From: an uncultured Fusobacterium sp.
Lineage (GTDB): Bacteria > Fusobacteriota > Fusobacteriia > Fusobacteriales > Fusobacteriaceae
Direction of reading: 5' to 3'
DNA: 54,408 nucleotides
Assembly (NCBI GenBank): GCA_900541465.1
Contig: UQJY01000011.1
Coordinates: forward strand, 1 to 54,408
Below the pieces are notes generated by a model that ran no database searches, had not been told where the DNA came from, and saw only the letters and a list, made by a program, of their open reading frames with translations. Position 1 is the stretch's first letter. Every line of letters begins with the position of its first letter. This document shows, one piece after another, positions 33,112 through 41,689 of this stretch. The translations under genes and the position numbers were made by a program.

Positions 33112-33774
33112 TTAGTATTTTCTTAAGTTTTTAAATTGGCTGTCTAAGATTTCATCAATCTGGTCTGCCATTTTTTTATTTTCTTCTGTCATAAATTTAT
33201 CAAAATCACCTGTGATTTCAATAGTTTTAATTACATCATCTTGAGCAATTTTATTTACAACATCTTGGTCAGCAGCTGACACAACTTCACCAAAAATTGT
33301 GTGGTGATAGTTAAGCCATGGAGTTTCCACGTGAGTTATAAAAAATTGTGATCCGTTTGTATTTTTACCAGCATTTGCCATTGCAAGAAGTCCTTTTCTG
33401 TCAAAAACAACTCCTTCTTTAAATTCGTCACCAAATTGGTAACCAGGCCCGCCTGCTCCTGTTCCTGTTGGGTCTCCACCTTGAATCATAAAATCAGATA
33501 TTACTCTGTGAAATTTTAAATTATCATAGTATCCTCTCTTTGCAAGGTGTGCAAAGTTTAACACTGTAAGTGGTGCAACTTCTGGGAAAAGTTTTAAATT
33601 TATATCTCCTTTATCTGTTACTATTTTTGCATTTAATACTAAATCTGACATTGATACCTCCGCTTTGTTTTCTAATATTTTTATATTTTTTCTTGCATGA
33701 GTTCCTGCAAGTTTATTTCTTCCTATTGTAACTAAAAATATTACAACTATAAAAATCACAAGAGTTTTTAACAT
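33112..33774 (-). CDS. Membrane-anchored cyclophilin-type peptidyl-prolyl isomerase
   Basis: Protein of 220 residues. Residues 1-20 ([20 protein letters not shown]) form a signal anchor, so the enzyme domain should face the periplasm. The cyclophilin domain follows at ~45-190, with [35 protein letters not shown] and [10 protein letters not shown], which include the catalytic Arg/Phe and the Gln and His of the active site. The Trp common in cyclosporin-binding forms is not obvious. It is the last gene of the psd operon, two bases after the preceding coiled-coil gene, and is followed by repeat and terminator. Confidence 0.92.
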   Translation of the reverse strand: MLKTLVIFIVVIFLVTIGRNKLAGTHARKNIKILENKAEVSMSDLVLNAKIVTDKGDINLKLFPEVAPLTVLNFAHLAKRGYYDNLKFHRVISDFMIQGGDPTGTGAGGPGYQFGDEFKEGVVFDRKGLLAMANAGKNTNGSQFFITHVETPWLNYHHTIFGEVVSAADQDVVNKIAQDDVIKTIEITGDFDKFMTEENKKMADQIDEILDSQFKNLRKY

Positions 33775-33776
33775 AA

Positions 33777-34415
33777 TTATTCTCCCTCTGCCGCTTTTTT
33801 AAGTTCATCTCTTGAAACAGTTCCAAAAATTTCATATCTCCATTTTGTGTTTATGTGATTTTGAATTTTTTCAATCTCTTTATCATTTGCATCTAAAATT
33901 TCTTTTAAATCTCTTTTCTTTTCTCTCACATCAACAATTTTTCCAGAAATTTCCATCTCTGCATCATACTGGATACACTCTTTTAAATCTGCTTCTAATT
34001 TTGCTTCCTCTTTTAAAAGAACGTCCATTCTTTCAAGAAGAATTCTTTTTTTCTTTTTAAGGTCTTTCACTGCATATTCAAACATTCTCTTTGTAACTTC
34101 TGCTCCAGATTTCCCTTTTAATTCTTCTCTCACAGAAATACATTTTTTTATAAACTCCTCTGTAAGTCCGTTTGATTCAGCAATTTTATCCACAGTTTCT
34201 CTGAAAGTTTTTATCTCTTCCTCTGATTTATCTCTTATATCAAGTTCAGCAAGAGCAAGATAAAGTTTTTCATATTTTGGAATTACCTCTTCATTTATAA
34301 ATTTTATTTTTTCACTGTCATTTTCTGCTTCTGCTTTTTGAAGTTCAACCTCAGATTTTTTTAAAATCTGAAGCATTACTTCTGTATTATAATCTTTAAA
34401 ATCTTTTTTATTCAT
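33777..34415 (-). CDS. Coiled-coil protein of unknown function
   Basis: Protein of 212 residues, not recognised. It is highly charged and almost entirely helical, with long heptad-like runs ([20 protein letters not shown]). It has no membrane segment, signal or catalytic motif. The frame opens at a GTG at 34427, inside the upstream methyltransferase gene. The ATG at 34415 directly follows that gene's stop, with GGTGAG in front, so it is preferred. It sits between an rRNA methyltransferase and a cyclophilin in one operon. A structural or regulatory role is possible, but no claim is made. Confidence 0.75.
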   Translation of the reverse strand: MNKKDFKDYNTEVMLQILKKSEVELQKAEAENDSEKIKFINEEVIPKYEKLYLALAELDIRDKSEEEIKTFRETVDKIAESNGLTEEFIKKCISVREELKGKSGAEVTKRMFEYAVKDLKKKKRILLERMDVLLKEEAKLEADLKECIQYDAEMEISGKIVDVREKKRDLKEILDANDKEIEKIQNHINTKWRYEIFGTVSRDELKKAAEGE

Positions 34416-34416
34416 A

Positions 34417-35550
34417 TTATCTCTCACCGTAATATTGATAATAATGGCACTCTATTCCACCATTATAAAGTTTTCTGTTTTTTGTAGCTTTCTTATCAAA
34501 ATATTTTTCAAATTCTGGATAAGAAGTAATTATATAATAAGACCACTTTGGAAATCTTGTTCTGCATATATCTCCTAAAAGAGTGTAAAGTCTTTCAACT
34601 TTTTCGTCATTTAAAAGTCTTTCTCCATATGGAGGATTTGTTACAAGACAGCCTTTTTCAGCCATAGCTTCAAGATTTAAAAAGTTTTTACATTCAAAAA
34701 GAATATCATCTTCCACTCCAGCTCTTTCAGCATTTTCTTCAGCTATTTTAATCGTGTCCAAATCAATATCAGAAGCATAAACCATAACTTTATTATCATA
34801 ATCTTCCTGTGAAAATGCTTCGTCTCTTAAATCTATCCATAAATCTTTTGGAATAACTTTCCAGCTTTCTGCAGCAAAATTTCTATTTACTCCAGGAGCA
34901 ATATTTCTTCCAATCATTGCGGCTTCAATGGCAATAGTTCCTGTCCCGCACATTGGGTCTACAAAAGGTCTGTCTCCACCTTTCCAACGGCTAAGTTTTA
35001 CAAGGGCAGCAGCCATTGTTTCTTTAAGAGGAGCTTCATTTATTAAGTTTCTGTATCCTCTTTTGTGAAGTGCATCTCCGCTGGTATCAATCATTATTGT
35101 AAAAATATCTTTATTTCCTTGAATTTTTATTCTAAATAACGGCCCGTTTTCTGGAAATTTTTCAATATCGTAAATCTCTTTCATATTTTCAACAATAGCT
35201 TTTTTAGCAATTCTTTGAATATCAGATTTTGAAAATAGTTTTGATTTAACAGAACTTACCCAGCTTATAGGAAATTCTCCGTTTTTTTCTATTATTTCGC
35301 TCCATTTTATTTTTTTTACATTTTGGAAAAGTTCTTCAAAAGTAAGAGCCTTAAACTCTCCCATTTTTATAAATATTCTGTCTGCACATCTTAAATGAAT
35401 GTTGGCTTTTACCACATCTTTAAAATTTCCTTTAAATTCAACCTTTCCGTTAAATGCGTGGACATCTTTAAATCCAAGCTCAACACATTCATCTCTTACT
35501 ATGCTTTCAAGCCCCATAGTTGATGATGCAATTATTGTAAAATCTTTCAT
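34417..35550 (-). CDS. THUMP-domain class I RNA methyltransferase (RlmL/YpsC-like)
   Basis: Protein of 377 residues. Residues 1-160 hold a ferredoxin-like plus THUMP RNA-binding region (IIASSTMGLESIVRDECVEL), and residues 165-377 a Rossmann methyltransferase with FVDPMCGTGTIAIEAAMIGR and the N6-adenine/N2-guanine motif LVTNPPYGERL. The family includes E. coli RlmL N-terminal half and Bacillus YpsC, which act on 23S rRNA guanine N2. The exact target here is inferred. It overlaps the AI-2E gene by one base and the coiled-coil gene follows at once. Confidence 0.93.
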   Translation of the reverse strand: MKDFTIIASSTMGLESIVRDECVELGFKDVHAFNGKVEFKGNFKDVVKANIHLRCADRIFIKMGEFKALTFEELFQNVKKIKWSEIIEKNGEFPISWVSSVKSKLFSKSDIQRIAKKAIVENMKEIYDIEKFPENGPLFRIKIQGNKDIFTIMIDTSGDALHKRGYRNLINEAPLKETMAAALVKLSRWKGGDRPFVDPMCGTGTIAIEAAMIGRNIAPGVNRNFAAESWKVIPKDLWIDLRDEAFSQEDYDNKVMVYASDIDLDTIKIAEENAERAGVEDDILFECKNFLNLEAMAEKGCLVTNPPYGERLLNDEKVERLYTLLGDICRTRFPKWSYYIITSYPEFEKYFDKKATKNRKLYNGGIECHYYQYYGER

Positions 35551-36665
35551 TAGTTTTGTTTCTCCTCAATCTTTAATTTTTCTTTTTTATTTTTTAATAT
35601 TCTTATATAAATAAGTTTTATTATTGCAAATATAGGAACACCTAAAAACATTCCAAGAGTTCCCATAATATTTCCCATAATAATTACAGAAGCAATTATC
35701 CAGAAAGAACTTATTCCCACACTCTTTCCTAAAATTTTCGGTCCGATTATATATCCGTCAACATTCTGGGCAATTACTATCGCCAGAAGAAGATAAAAAC
35801 ATTTTATCGGATTTGATAAAAGCACAAGAATAAATGCAATAATTCCAGCAGCTATTGAACCAAAATATGGTATCATATTTCCTACACCAATCATAACTGC
35901 ATTTAAAAGTGCATAAGGAACAGATGCAATTTTCATAACAGCAAAAGCTATAAGCCCCACTATTACAGAAATTATTATTCTTCCTGCCATATAATTTAAA
36001 AATATATTTTTACATTCTATCAGAAAATCTAAGCCCTCATCAGCTTCTTTATCCCCATAGAAAATAAATATCATATTTTTTATATACTGCATAAAATATT
36101 CTCTGTTGTAAATAAAATAAAGTGCTAAAAATCCACCCAGAAGAATTATAAATATCTCAACTATCCAGTCGATAACATTAAGCCCCAGTGAAATTAAAAG
36201 AACCTTTATATTATTCATATTTTTCACAAAGAAATCCTGTATCGCCTGCTTTATCTCTTCCCCGTCCATAAGAAGAAGATTTTTTTCTCTTAAAAATGCA
36301 AATATTCTTTCTAAATATTTATTAAAATTTTCCTGAAAAGCTGGAAACTTTTCTATAATTTCTTCAAAGCTGTCTATAAGGTTTGGTATAAACCAAAGAA
36401 GTGTTCCTGTTAAAAAAAGAATTAATGCAATAAGTGACATTGCTATTGCCATTCCTCTTTTAAATTTAAGTTTTTTTTCTGCAAACTCAACCATTGGATT
36501 TAAAAGCACCGCAATAAACATTGCATATATAAAAGGACGAAGATATTTTGTAAGCCCGTTTATCACACTTAAAAAGCCGTTCATATTTTGAAGCATTGTC
36601 TGAATAATAACAAGAAGAGTTCCCACAATAAAAACTTTTATAAATATATGTTTATATTTCATCAT
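35550..36665 (-). CDS. AI-2E (PerM) family membrane transporter
   Basis: Integral membrane protein of 371 residues with about seven or eight hydrophobic segments, the usual size of this family. A central amphipathic region of ~60 residues (FEEIIEKFPAFQENFNKYLE) lies between TM clusters, and NMIPYFGSIAAGIIAF and the C-terminal LGKSVGISSFWIIASVIIMG match the family. Members export autoinducer-2 or ions; the substrate is unknown here. Two ATG codons are adjacent, and the second (36662) is better spaced from AAGGTG. It belongs to the psd operon. Confidence 0.9.
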   Translation of the reverse strand: MMKYKHIFIKVFIVGTLLVIIQTMLQNMNGFLSVINGLTKYLRPFIYAMFIAVLLNPMVEFAEKKLKFKRGMAIAMSLIALILFLTGTLLWFIPNLIDSFEEIIEKFPAFQENFNKYLERIFAFLREKNLLLMDGEEIKQAIQDFFVKNMNNIKVLLISLGLNVIDWIVEIFIILLGGFLALYFIYNREYFMQYIKNMIFIFYGDKEADEGLDFLIECKNIFLNYMAGRIIISVIVGLIAFAVMKIASVPYALLNAVMIGVGNMIPYFGSIAAGIIAFILVLLSNPIKCFYLLLAIVIAQNVDGYIIGPKILGKSVGISSFWIIASVIIMGNIMGTLGMFLGVPIFAIIKLIYIRILKNKKEKLKIEEKQN

Positions 36666-36666
36666 A

Positions 36667-37062
36667 TCACCTTATAATTCCGTCAAGTTCTTCATTTTCT
36701 TTTTTATCTCCAACAATTTTAATTAAAAGCCTGTCTGGAATACCGATTATTGTATCTCCTGCATTTGAAATCCACCCCTGTTTGACACAGATTTTTAATG
36801 GTGAATTTGAAGAAGTAACCCTCACTTTCATTTTTTCTACTAAGACATTTACTCCCCCAAGATTTGTGTCCACAAAATATTCTTTTTTCTTTTCCTCTAA
36901 AGGATAAACATATTTCAGCTGATTATCAACATATATTTCTATTTTGTTTCCTTTCACAGCTTCTATTCCCAAAGCATATTTCACTGCAAAAAAGAAAAAA
37001 AGTGAAAGCAAAGAATAAATTATGATATCACCTTTTTTAAAATAGCAAGGTTTTCTTTTCAA
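36667..37062 (-). CDS. NusG domain II-containing membrane-anchored protein
   Basis: Protein of 131 residues. One membrane segment at ~14-32 (IIIYSLLSLFFFFAVKYALG) is followed by a small beta domain of the NusG domain II type (KIEIYVDNQLKYVYPL, then VRVTSSNSPLKICVKQGWIS and IGIPDRLLIKI). The family is widespread in Firmicutes and fusobacteria and of unknown function; it is not the transcription factor NusG. The start is TTG, eight bases after AAGGAG, which also overlaps the end region of psd. It is the second gene of the psd operon. Confidence 0.85.
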   Translation of the reverse strand: MKRKPCYFKKGDIIIYSLLSLFFFFAVKYALGIEAVKGNKIEIYVDNQLKYVYPLEEKKKEYFVDTNLGGVNVLVEKMKVRVTSSNSPLKICVKQGWISNAGDTIIGIPDRLLIKIVGDKKENEELDGIIR

Positions 37063-37074
37063 AATTTTTACTCC

Positions 37075-37974
37075 TTAGAATTTTTTTCCTATTCCCTCTC
37101 CCATAAATACTTTTGTTTCTATTCCGTTTATGCTGTTTTCTAAAATATCCCTGTCAATTTCAACTCTATCTTTTTCTAGGAACATTATAACAGTTGAACC
37201 TCCAAAATAGAAATATCCTTTTTCGTCTCCTTTTTTTACAAAAGTATCAGGCTTGTATGTCTGTTTTATTCCTCCGACCATTGTTGCACCGATTTCAGCA
37301 ATACAGATATCACCAAATTTTTCTGTTGATAAAATTGAATATTCTCTTTTGTTTTCACAGAAAATTCTAAAATTTTGTCTTATTGCATGGGGAGAAACAG
37401 AGTAGTAATATCCCTCTATTTTTCTGTTTACAGAAATTTTTCCATCTGCAGGGAAATGAAATCTGTGGTAATCTGCAGGAGCAAGTCTTACAATGACCAT
37501 TATTCCCCCAAGATATTTTTCTGCCAGAACTTCATTTTTAAAGAAATCTCCTAACGTAAATTCTTCACCTTTTAAGAAAAATTTACTGCTGTCGTGAATA
37601 TTTTCTATTACTAAAACTTTTCCGTCTGCAGGGGAAACAAGAGTACTTTCTTCAAAATCTATTTTTCTTGCTCCCTCTTTTAATTTTCTTATAAAGAAAT
37701 CATTAAAAGATGTAAATTCATTAAGATTTTTTTCTGCCTCGTTTAAATCTATCCCGTTTTCTCTGGCAAAATTTTCTATTATTTCACATGATTTCGGGCT
37801 GTCCATTTTCTTTCCATACCATTTTGAAAGGAACTTTCTTTTTACTAATGCTTCAAGTGAAAGTTTTCCAAAAGGATTGTAATATAAAAACTTTAAAAAG
37901 TTTTCTCCGGGGACTTTTTCTATTTCTATTTTATCAGTATCCCTGTTAATATATTCTATCTGCTTAAATTCCAT
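37075..37974 (-). CDS. psd: Phosphatidylserine decarboxylase proenzyme
   Basis: Membrane enzyme of 299 residues that converts phosphatidylserine to phosphatidylethanolamine. The self-cleavage motif FGGST gives a pyruvoyl group at S260 and an alpha chain of 40 residues. The charge-relay residues lie in VSPADGKV and in RLAPADYHRFHFPADG, and the C-terminal EIGATMVGGIKQ is typical. It is the first gene of a six-gene operon, divergent from mgsA. AGGAGA precedes the ATG. No strong promoter can be fixed in the AT-rich upstream region. Confidence 0.96.
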   Translation of the reverse strand: MEFKQIEYINRDTDKIEIEKVPGENFLKFLYYNPFGKLSLEALVKRKFLSKWYGKKMDSPKSCEIIENFARENGIDLNEAEKNLNEFTSFNDFFIRKLKEGARKIDFEESTLVSPADGKVLVIENIHDSSKFFLKGEEFTLGDFFKNEVLAEKYLGGIMVIVRLAPADYHRFHFPADGKISVNRKIEGYYYSVSPHAIRQNFRIFCENKREYSILSTEKFGDICIAEIGATMVGGIKQTYKPDTFVKKGDEKGYFYFGGSTVIMFLEKDRVEIDRDILENSINGIETKVFMGEGIGKKF

Positions 37975-38177
37975 TTCTTCTCCTGATACTTATTTTTGTT
38001 TTTTACATTATTTTTATAGATTTTTTATTTTCTTTATTATATAATTATTAAAACTATACAAATATATTATAAAAAAATCTCTCTTGTATTTTATCACACT
38101 TTAATGAAATAATAAAATATTATATAATTATTTATAGAAAATATAAACTGCAAAATTATTTTATCGGAGGATACTAC

Positions 38178-38564
38178 ATGAATAAAAAAATTGCATTAAT
38201 TGCACATGACAAAAAAAAAGATGAACTTGTTGAATTTGTAAAAGAACACGTAGATTTTTTTAAAAATTATGAACTTGTAGCAACTGGAACAACTGGAGGA
38301 AGAATAATGGATGCCACAGGGCTTAACATTAAAAGATATCTTTCAGGACCTCTTGGAGGAGACCAGCAGATTGGTGCTGATGTAGCAAACGGACTTATTG
38401 ATGCTGTTTTCTTTTTCCAAGATCCGCTTACAAGCCAGCCTCATGAACCAGATATCAGAGCTTTAGGAAGACTTTGTGACGTTCATAAAGTTCCAATGGC
38501 AACAAATGAAAGAGCTGCTCAGCTTTTAATTGCCGGACTTAAATTTGAAAACGGAGTTTTATAA
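38178..38564 (+). CDS. mgsA: Methylglyoxal synthase
   Basis: Enzyme of 128 residues that turns dihydroxyacetone phosphate into methylglyoxal and phosphate, a bypass used when phosphate is low. [17 protein letters not shown], the phosphate-binding ATGTTGGRI, catalytic D62 in [11 protein letters not shown], and [18 protein letters not shown] with the active-site histidine are all present. GGAGG lies before the ATG. It is monocistronic with a CCCTGC/GCAGGG terminator. A -10 TATAAT lies upstream (near 38122-38127) without a clear -35. Confidence 0.97.
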   Translation: MNKKIALIAHDKKKDELVEFVKEHVDFFKNYELVATGTTGGRIMDATGLNIKRYLSGPLGGDQQIGADVANGLIDAVFFFQDPLTSQPHEPDIRALGRLCDVHKVPMATNERAAQLLIAGLKFENGVL

Positions 38565-38571
38565 AAAATTA

Positions 38572-38616
38572 CCCTGCTGATGAAAATTTATTTTTCAATG
38601 CAGGGATTTTTATTTT
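38572..38616 (+). terminator. Terminator of mgsA
   Basis: CCCTGC (38572-38577) pairs with GCAGGG (38600-38605), with TGAAAA / TTTTCA inside, followed by ATTTTTATTTTTT. Confidence 0.85.
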
Positions 38617-38666
38617 TTGATATATTTTTTTGTTTCTCTAGTGAAACTTTTACAGTACTTTTCTCC

Positions 38667-38695
38667 TTGCCATTTTATGTTATCTGTTTTACAAT
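38667..38695 (+). promoter_or_regulatory. Promoter of the DMT transporter gene
   Basis: TTGCCA (38667-38672), 17 bases, TACAAT (38690-38695). Confidence 0.75.
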
Positions 38696-38725
38696 GTAAA
38701 GGATTATTAAATTTTGGAGGAAAAA

Positions 38726-39643
38726 ATGGTTAAAAAAAATGGTTTGTTTTATGCCGTTCTGGCATCTGTTTTATGGGCTATTGTTAATCCGGTAATAAAA
38801 ACAGGACTGAGTTACGATATGTCCCCTATGAATTTCGCTGGTCTTAGATTTACATCAGTAGGAATTATTCTTTTAGCTTACACATGGCATAAAGGTATGT
38901 TTGCAGAAATAAAAAAATATAAAGATTTATTCCTGCTTCTTACTTTTGTAAATATATTTCTTGGGTATGCAGCTTTTTATATCGGGGTAAATCTTGTTGA
39001 CGGAGCTGTTTCTTCAATAATAATGGGAACTACTCCTTTTGTAAATATTATTTTAAGCCATATAATGACAACACACGATAAACTTAACAAGCATAAAATT
39101 ATAAGTATTCTTATAAGTCTTGTGGGTCTTATTATGATTATAGGTGTAAAAAAAGGCGGCTACTCTGTTGGAACAATTGGTCTTATCGGTATTGCTCTTT
39201 TATTTTTAAATATTATTTTCCAAGGATTTTCAGCAATTAAATTATCAGAATATAAAGCTGATATTGATCCTATATTTTTAAATGCTGTACAAATGTTCTT
39301 CGGGGGATTTTTACTTTATATCACAGGAGTAGCTATTGAAGGATACCATAATTTTATAGGAAAACCTCTTCCTTTTTATCTTAGCTTAGGAACACTTGTT
39401 TTTGTTTCTGTATTTGCTTTCAGTTTCTGGTTTATGGCTCTTCAGGATAAAAACACAAAAGTTTCTGAAGTTAATATGTGCAGACTTATAAATCCTATTC
39501 TTGGAGCTGTTTTAAGCTGGATTATGCTTCCAGATGAAAAACCAACTTTTAATACTGTTGCAGGAATGATTATCATAGTATTCTCACTTATTTTCTATTT
39601 CAGAGGAAAAGAATATTTTGAAAACAAAGAAAAAAATAATTAA
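38726..39643 (+). CDS. DMT-superfamily (EamA) transporter
   Basis: Membrane protein of 305 residues with about ten hydrophobic helices arranged as two EamA repeats (ASVLWAIVNPVIKTGL in the first, and a second from GIALLFLNIIFQGFSAI). Members carry amino acids, nucleotides or other metabolites, usually outward; the substrate is unknown. A TTG at 38714 also opens the frame, but it overlaps the GGAGG site, so the ATG at 38726 is chosen. It has its own promoter and terminator. Confidence 0.9.
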   Translation: MVKKNGLFYAVLASVLWAIVNPVIKTGLSYDMSPMNFAGLRFTSVGIILLAYTWHKGMFAEIKKYKDLFLLLTFVNIFLGYAAFYIGVNLVDGAVSSIIMGTTPFVNIILSHIMTTHDKLNKHKIISILISLVGLIMIIGVKKGGYSVGTIGLIGIALLFLNIIFQGFSAIKLSEYKADIDPIFLNAVQMFFGGFLLYITGVAIEGYHNFIGKPLPFYLSLGTLVFVSVFAFSFWFMALQDKNTKVSEVNMCRLINPILGAVLSWIMLPDEKPTFNTVAGMIIIVFSLIFYFRGKEYFENKEKNN

Positions 39644-39654
39644 ATATAAAAAGA

Positions 39655-39690
39655 AAAAAGTCAGCTGATTTAAGGCTGGCTTTTCTCTTT
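39655..39690 (+). terminator. Terminator of the DMT transporter gene
   Basis: AAAAGTCAGC pairs with GCTGGCTTTT (one wobble) around a 9-base loop, followed by CTCTTT. Confidence 0.7.
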
Positions 39691-39762
39691 CTGTGAACGA
39701 TGTTTTTTTAGACAGTTTTAATTGGAGGTCTGTCTGCATAATTTAATATATATTTCAAAGAT

Positions 39763-40860
39763 TTATTTTCCTAATATATTTTTTATAGCTGTAAGAGTTT
39801 TTTCAACATATTCAATTTTTGCACTTTCTCCCATATGACCTATTCTTAAAACTTTATCTGCATAAGGTCCATATGATCCTCCGATAAATATTTTATACTC
39901 ATCTTTTAATTTTTTTATAAATCCATTTACTGTAAATCCGTCTGGAACATAAAAAGCTGTCACTGTTGAAGAAAAATCATCTTCAAGATATAATTTAAGT
40001 CCTAATTTTTTTATTCCATCTCTGCAGTACTTTGCTGTTTTATGATGTCTTTCTACAAGATTTTCTATTCCCTCTTCTAAAATATTATCAACCGCTGCAT
40101 CAAATCCCATCAAATCACTTGACGGCATTGTATAAGGGAAAAGTTTTTTCTCAACACAATTTTCCCAATAAGAAAGATTACAGTAGAAAGAGGCTATTGG
40201 AGTTTTTCTATTTTTTATCGTTTCCCATGCATCATCACTTACTGAAAGCATTGTTATTCCCGGTGGTGCTGAAAAACATTTTTGAGATCCTCCAAGAGCA
40301 ATATCTGCTCCAAATTCTTCTGCATTAAAATGTTCTCCTCCTATTGCAGCCACTGTATCTACAACTGTTAAAATTCCTTTCGATTTTAAAAGTCTGCATA
40401 TTTCTTTTACATCATTTAAAACTCCTGTCGGTGTGTCACAATGAACAACTGTTGCGAATTTAAAGTTGCTGTCTTTTTCTAAAAATTCTTTTACTTTTTC
40501 TATATCAATTTTTCTTTTTGTTTCAAAGCTGAGTGTTACAGTTTCTCCTCCATAAGGTTTTACCATATCAGCAAATCCTGCTCCAAAAAGCCCGTTTTCT
40601 ATAACAAGAACTCTGTCTCCTGGTTCTGTAAGAGAAGCACAGGCACTGTCAAGTCCAACCATTCCTTCTCCACTCATAAATATCATGCTTTCTTTTTTAC
40701 AACCAAATATCTTTGCTGTTTTCTCTGCCAGTTTATCATAAAATTTAAAGAAATCTTCATCTAAATCTGGATTTCCAAAAAATTCTGCACGTCTTTCCAT
40801 TACGTTTTGTCTAACTATACTAGGCCCTGGTGTCATCATTAAATAATCTGGTTTGTACAT
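39763..40860 (-). CDS. Class V aminotransferase (alanine/serine-glyoxylate or pyruvate type)
   Basis: PLP enzyme of 365 residues. The opening MMTPGPSIVRQNVMERRAEF is typical of alanine-glyoxylate/serine-pyruvate aminotransferases. The cofactor lysine is K194 in LGGSQKCFSAPPG, with D168 (VVDTVAAIGG) contacting the pyridine nitrogen, and the C-terminal substrate Arg lies in VLRIGHMGE. Related proteins include phosphonate and aspartate aminotransferases, so the amino donor is not certain. AGGAGG precedes the ATG. TATACT at 40906-40911 (minus strand) may be its -10 box; no good -35 is seen. Confidence 0.9.
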   Translation of the reverse strand: MYKPDYLMMTPGPSIVRQNVMERRAEFFGNPDLDEDFFKFYDKLAEKTAKIFGCKKESMIFMSGEGMVGLDSACASLTEPGDRVLVIENGLFGAGFADMVKPYGGETVTLSFETKRKIDIEKVKEFLEKDSNFKFATVVHCDTPTGVLNDVKEICRLLKSKGILTVVDTVAAIGGEHFNAEEFGADIALGGSQKCFSAPPGITMLSVSDDAWETIKNRKTPIASFYCNLSYWENCVEKKLFPYTMPSSDLMGFDAAVDNILEEGIENLVERHHKTAKYCRDGIKKLGLKLYLEDDFSSTVTAFYVPDGFTVNGFIKKLKDEYKIFIGGSYGPYADKVLRIGHMGESAKIEYVEKTLTAIKNILGK

Positions 40861-40999
40861 AATATTCTCCTCCCAAAACTTTTGTAATGCTCTTATGATA
40901 TAAGTATACCATTTTAAAAATATTTTGGAAGTTTTTCAAAAGAAATTGTATTGTTACAATTTTAGATTTATAAAAATAAATTTTAGAAAATTGAAGATA

Positions 41000-41060
41000 T
41001 TTTCTTTATACAAACTAAATTAATGAGCAAATTAAAAATTTAATAAATAAAATTTTTAAG
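41000..41060 (-). repeat. Partial copy of repeat family 1 downstream of efp
   Basis: TTAATGAGCAAATTAAAAAT and ATAAATAAAATTTTTAA are the inverse of the core of the copy at 26715-26837. It lies just beyond the efp terminator. Confidence 0.55.
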
Positions 41061-41062
41061 AC

Positions 41063-41095
41063 AAAAAAAGAGCTGTTACAATTAGAACAGCTCTT
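41063..41095 (-). terminator. Terminator of efp
   Basis: On the minus strand AAGAGCTGTT pairs perfectly with AACAGCTCTT around an 8-base loop and is followed by TTTTT. Confidence 0.9.
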
Positions 41096-41114
41096 AAAAA
41101 TTTTTTAATATTTA

Positions 41115-41678
41115 TTATTTTTTAATTCTTTCTACATATTCGTTAGTTCTTGTATCAATTTTGATCCATTCACCTTGTTCAACGAATATAGGAACTTGAA
41201 TTTCAAATCCAGTGTTTAATCTAGCTGGTTTTAACACTTTTCCTGAAGTATCTCCTCTTAATCCTGGCTCAGTGTATTCGATTTGTCTTTCAACGAAAGT
41301 AGGAATTTCAACTGCAACTGGAGTAGTTTCGTAGTAAACAACTTCAACTTCCATTTCTTCTTCTAAGTAGTTTAAAGCATCTCCTAAATCTTCTTCAGAT
41401 AATTCAACTTGATCCCAAGTTTCTGGGTTAGAGAATACATAAGAAGTTCCATCATGGTAAGAGTAGATTGCTTTAACTTTTTCAAGTCTGATGTCGTCCA
41501 TTTTTTCGTCAGCTTTAACAACTGTATCCACAATGTTTCCTGCTATTAAGTTTTTCATTTTTAATTTTACAACAGCAGCGTTTCTTCCTGACTTGTTGTA
41601 TTCTGCTCTTAGCACAATAAATGGATCATTTCCTATTTTAATTGTGCTTCCTTGTCTTAATTCTTGAGCTATTTTCAT
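41115..41678 (-). CDS. efp: Elongation factor P, arginine (EarP) type
   Basis: Translation factor of 187 residues that helps ribosomes through polyproline stretches. The tip of domain I reads AEYNKSGRNAAVVKLKMKNL with arginine at position 32, the residue rhamnosylated by EarP in Pseudomonas and Neisseria. Lysine-type EF-Ps have Lys at the tip instead. The remaining domains (VERQIEYTEPGLRGDTSGKV, VPIFVEQGEWIKIDTRT) are normal. The gene lies 11 bases after earP on the same strand, supporting Arg32 rhamnosylation. A strong terminator follows. Confidence 0.98.
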   Translation of the reverse strand: MKIAQELRQGSTIKIGNDPFIVLRAEYNKSGRNAAVVKLKMKNLIAGNIVDTVVKADEKMDDIRLEKVKAIYSYHDGTSYVFSNPETWDQVELSEEDLGDALNYLEEEMEVEVVYYETTPVAVEIPTFVERQIEYTEPGLRGDTSGKVLKPARLNTGFEIQVPIFVEQGEWIKIDTRTNEYVERIKK

Positions 41679-41689
41679 TTTGTCCCCCT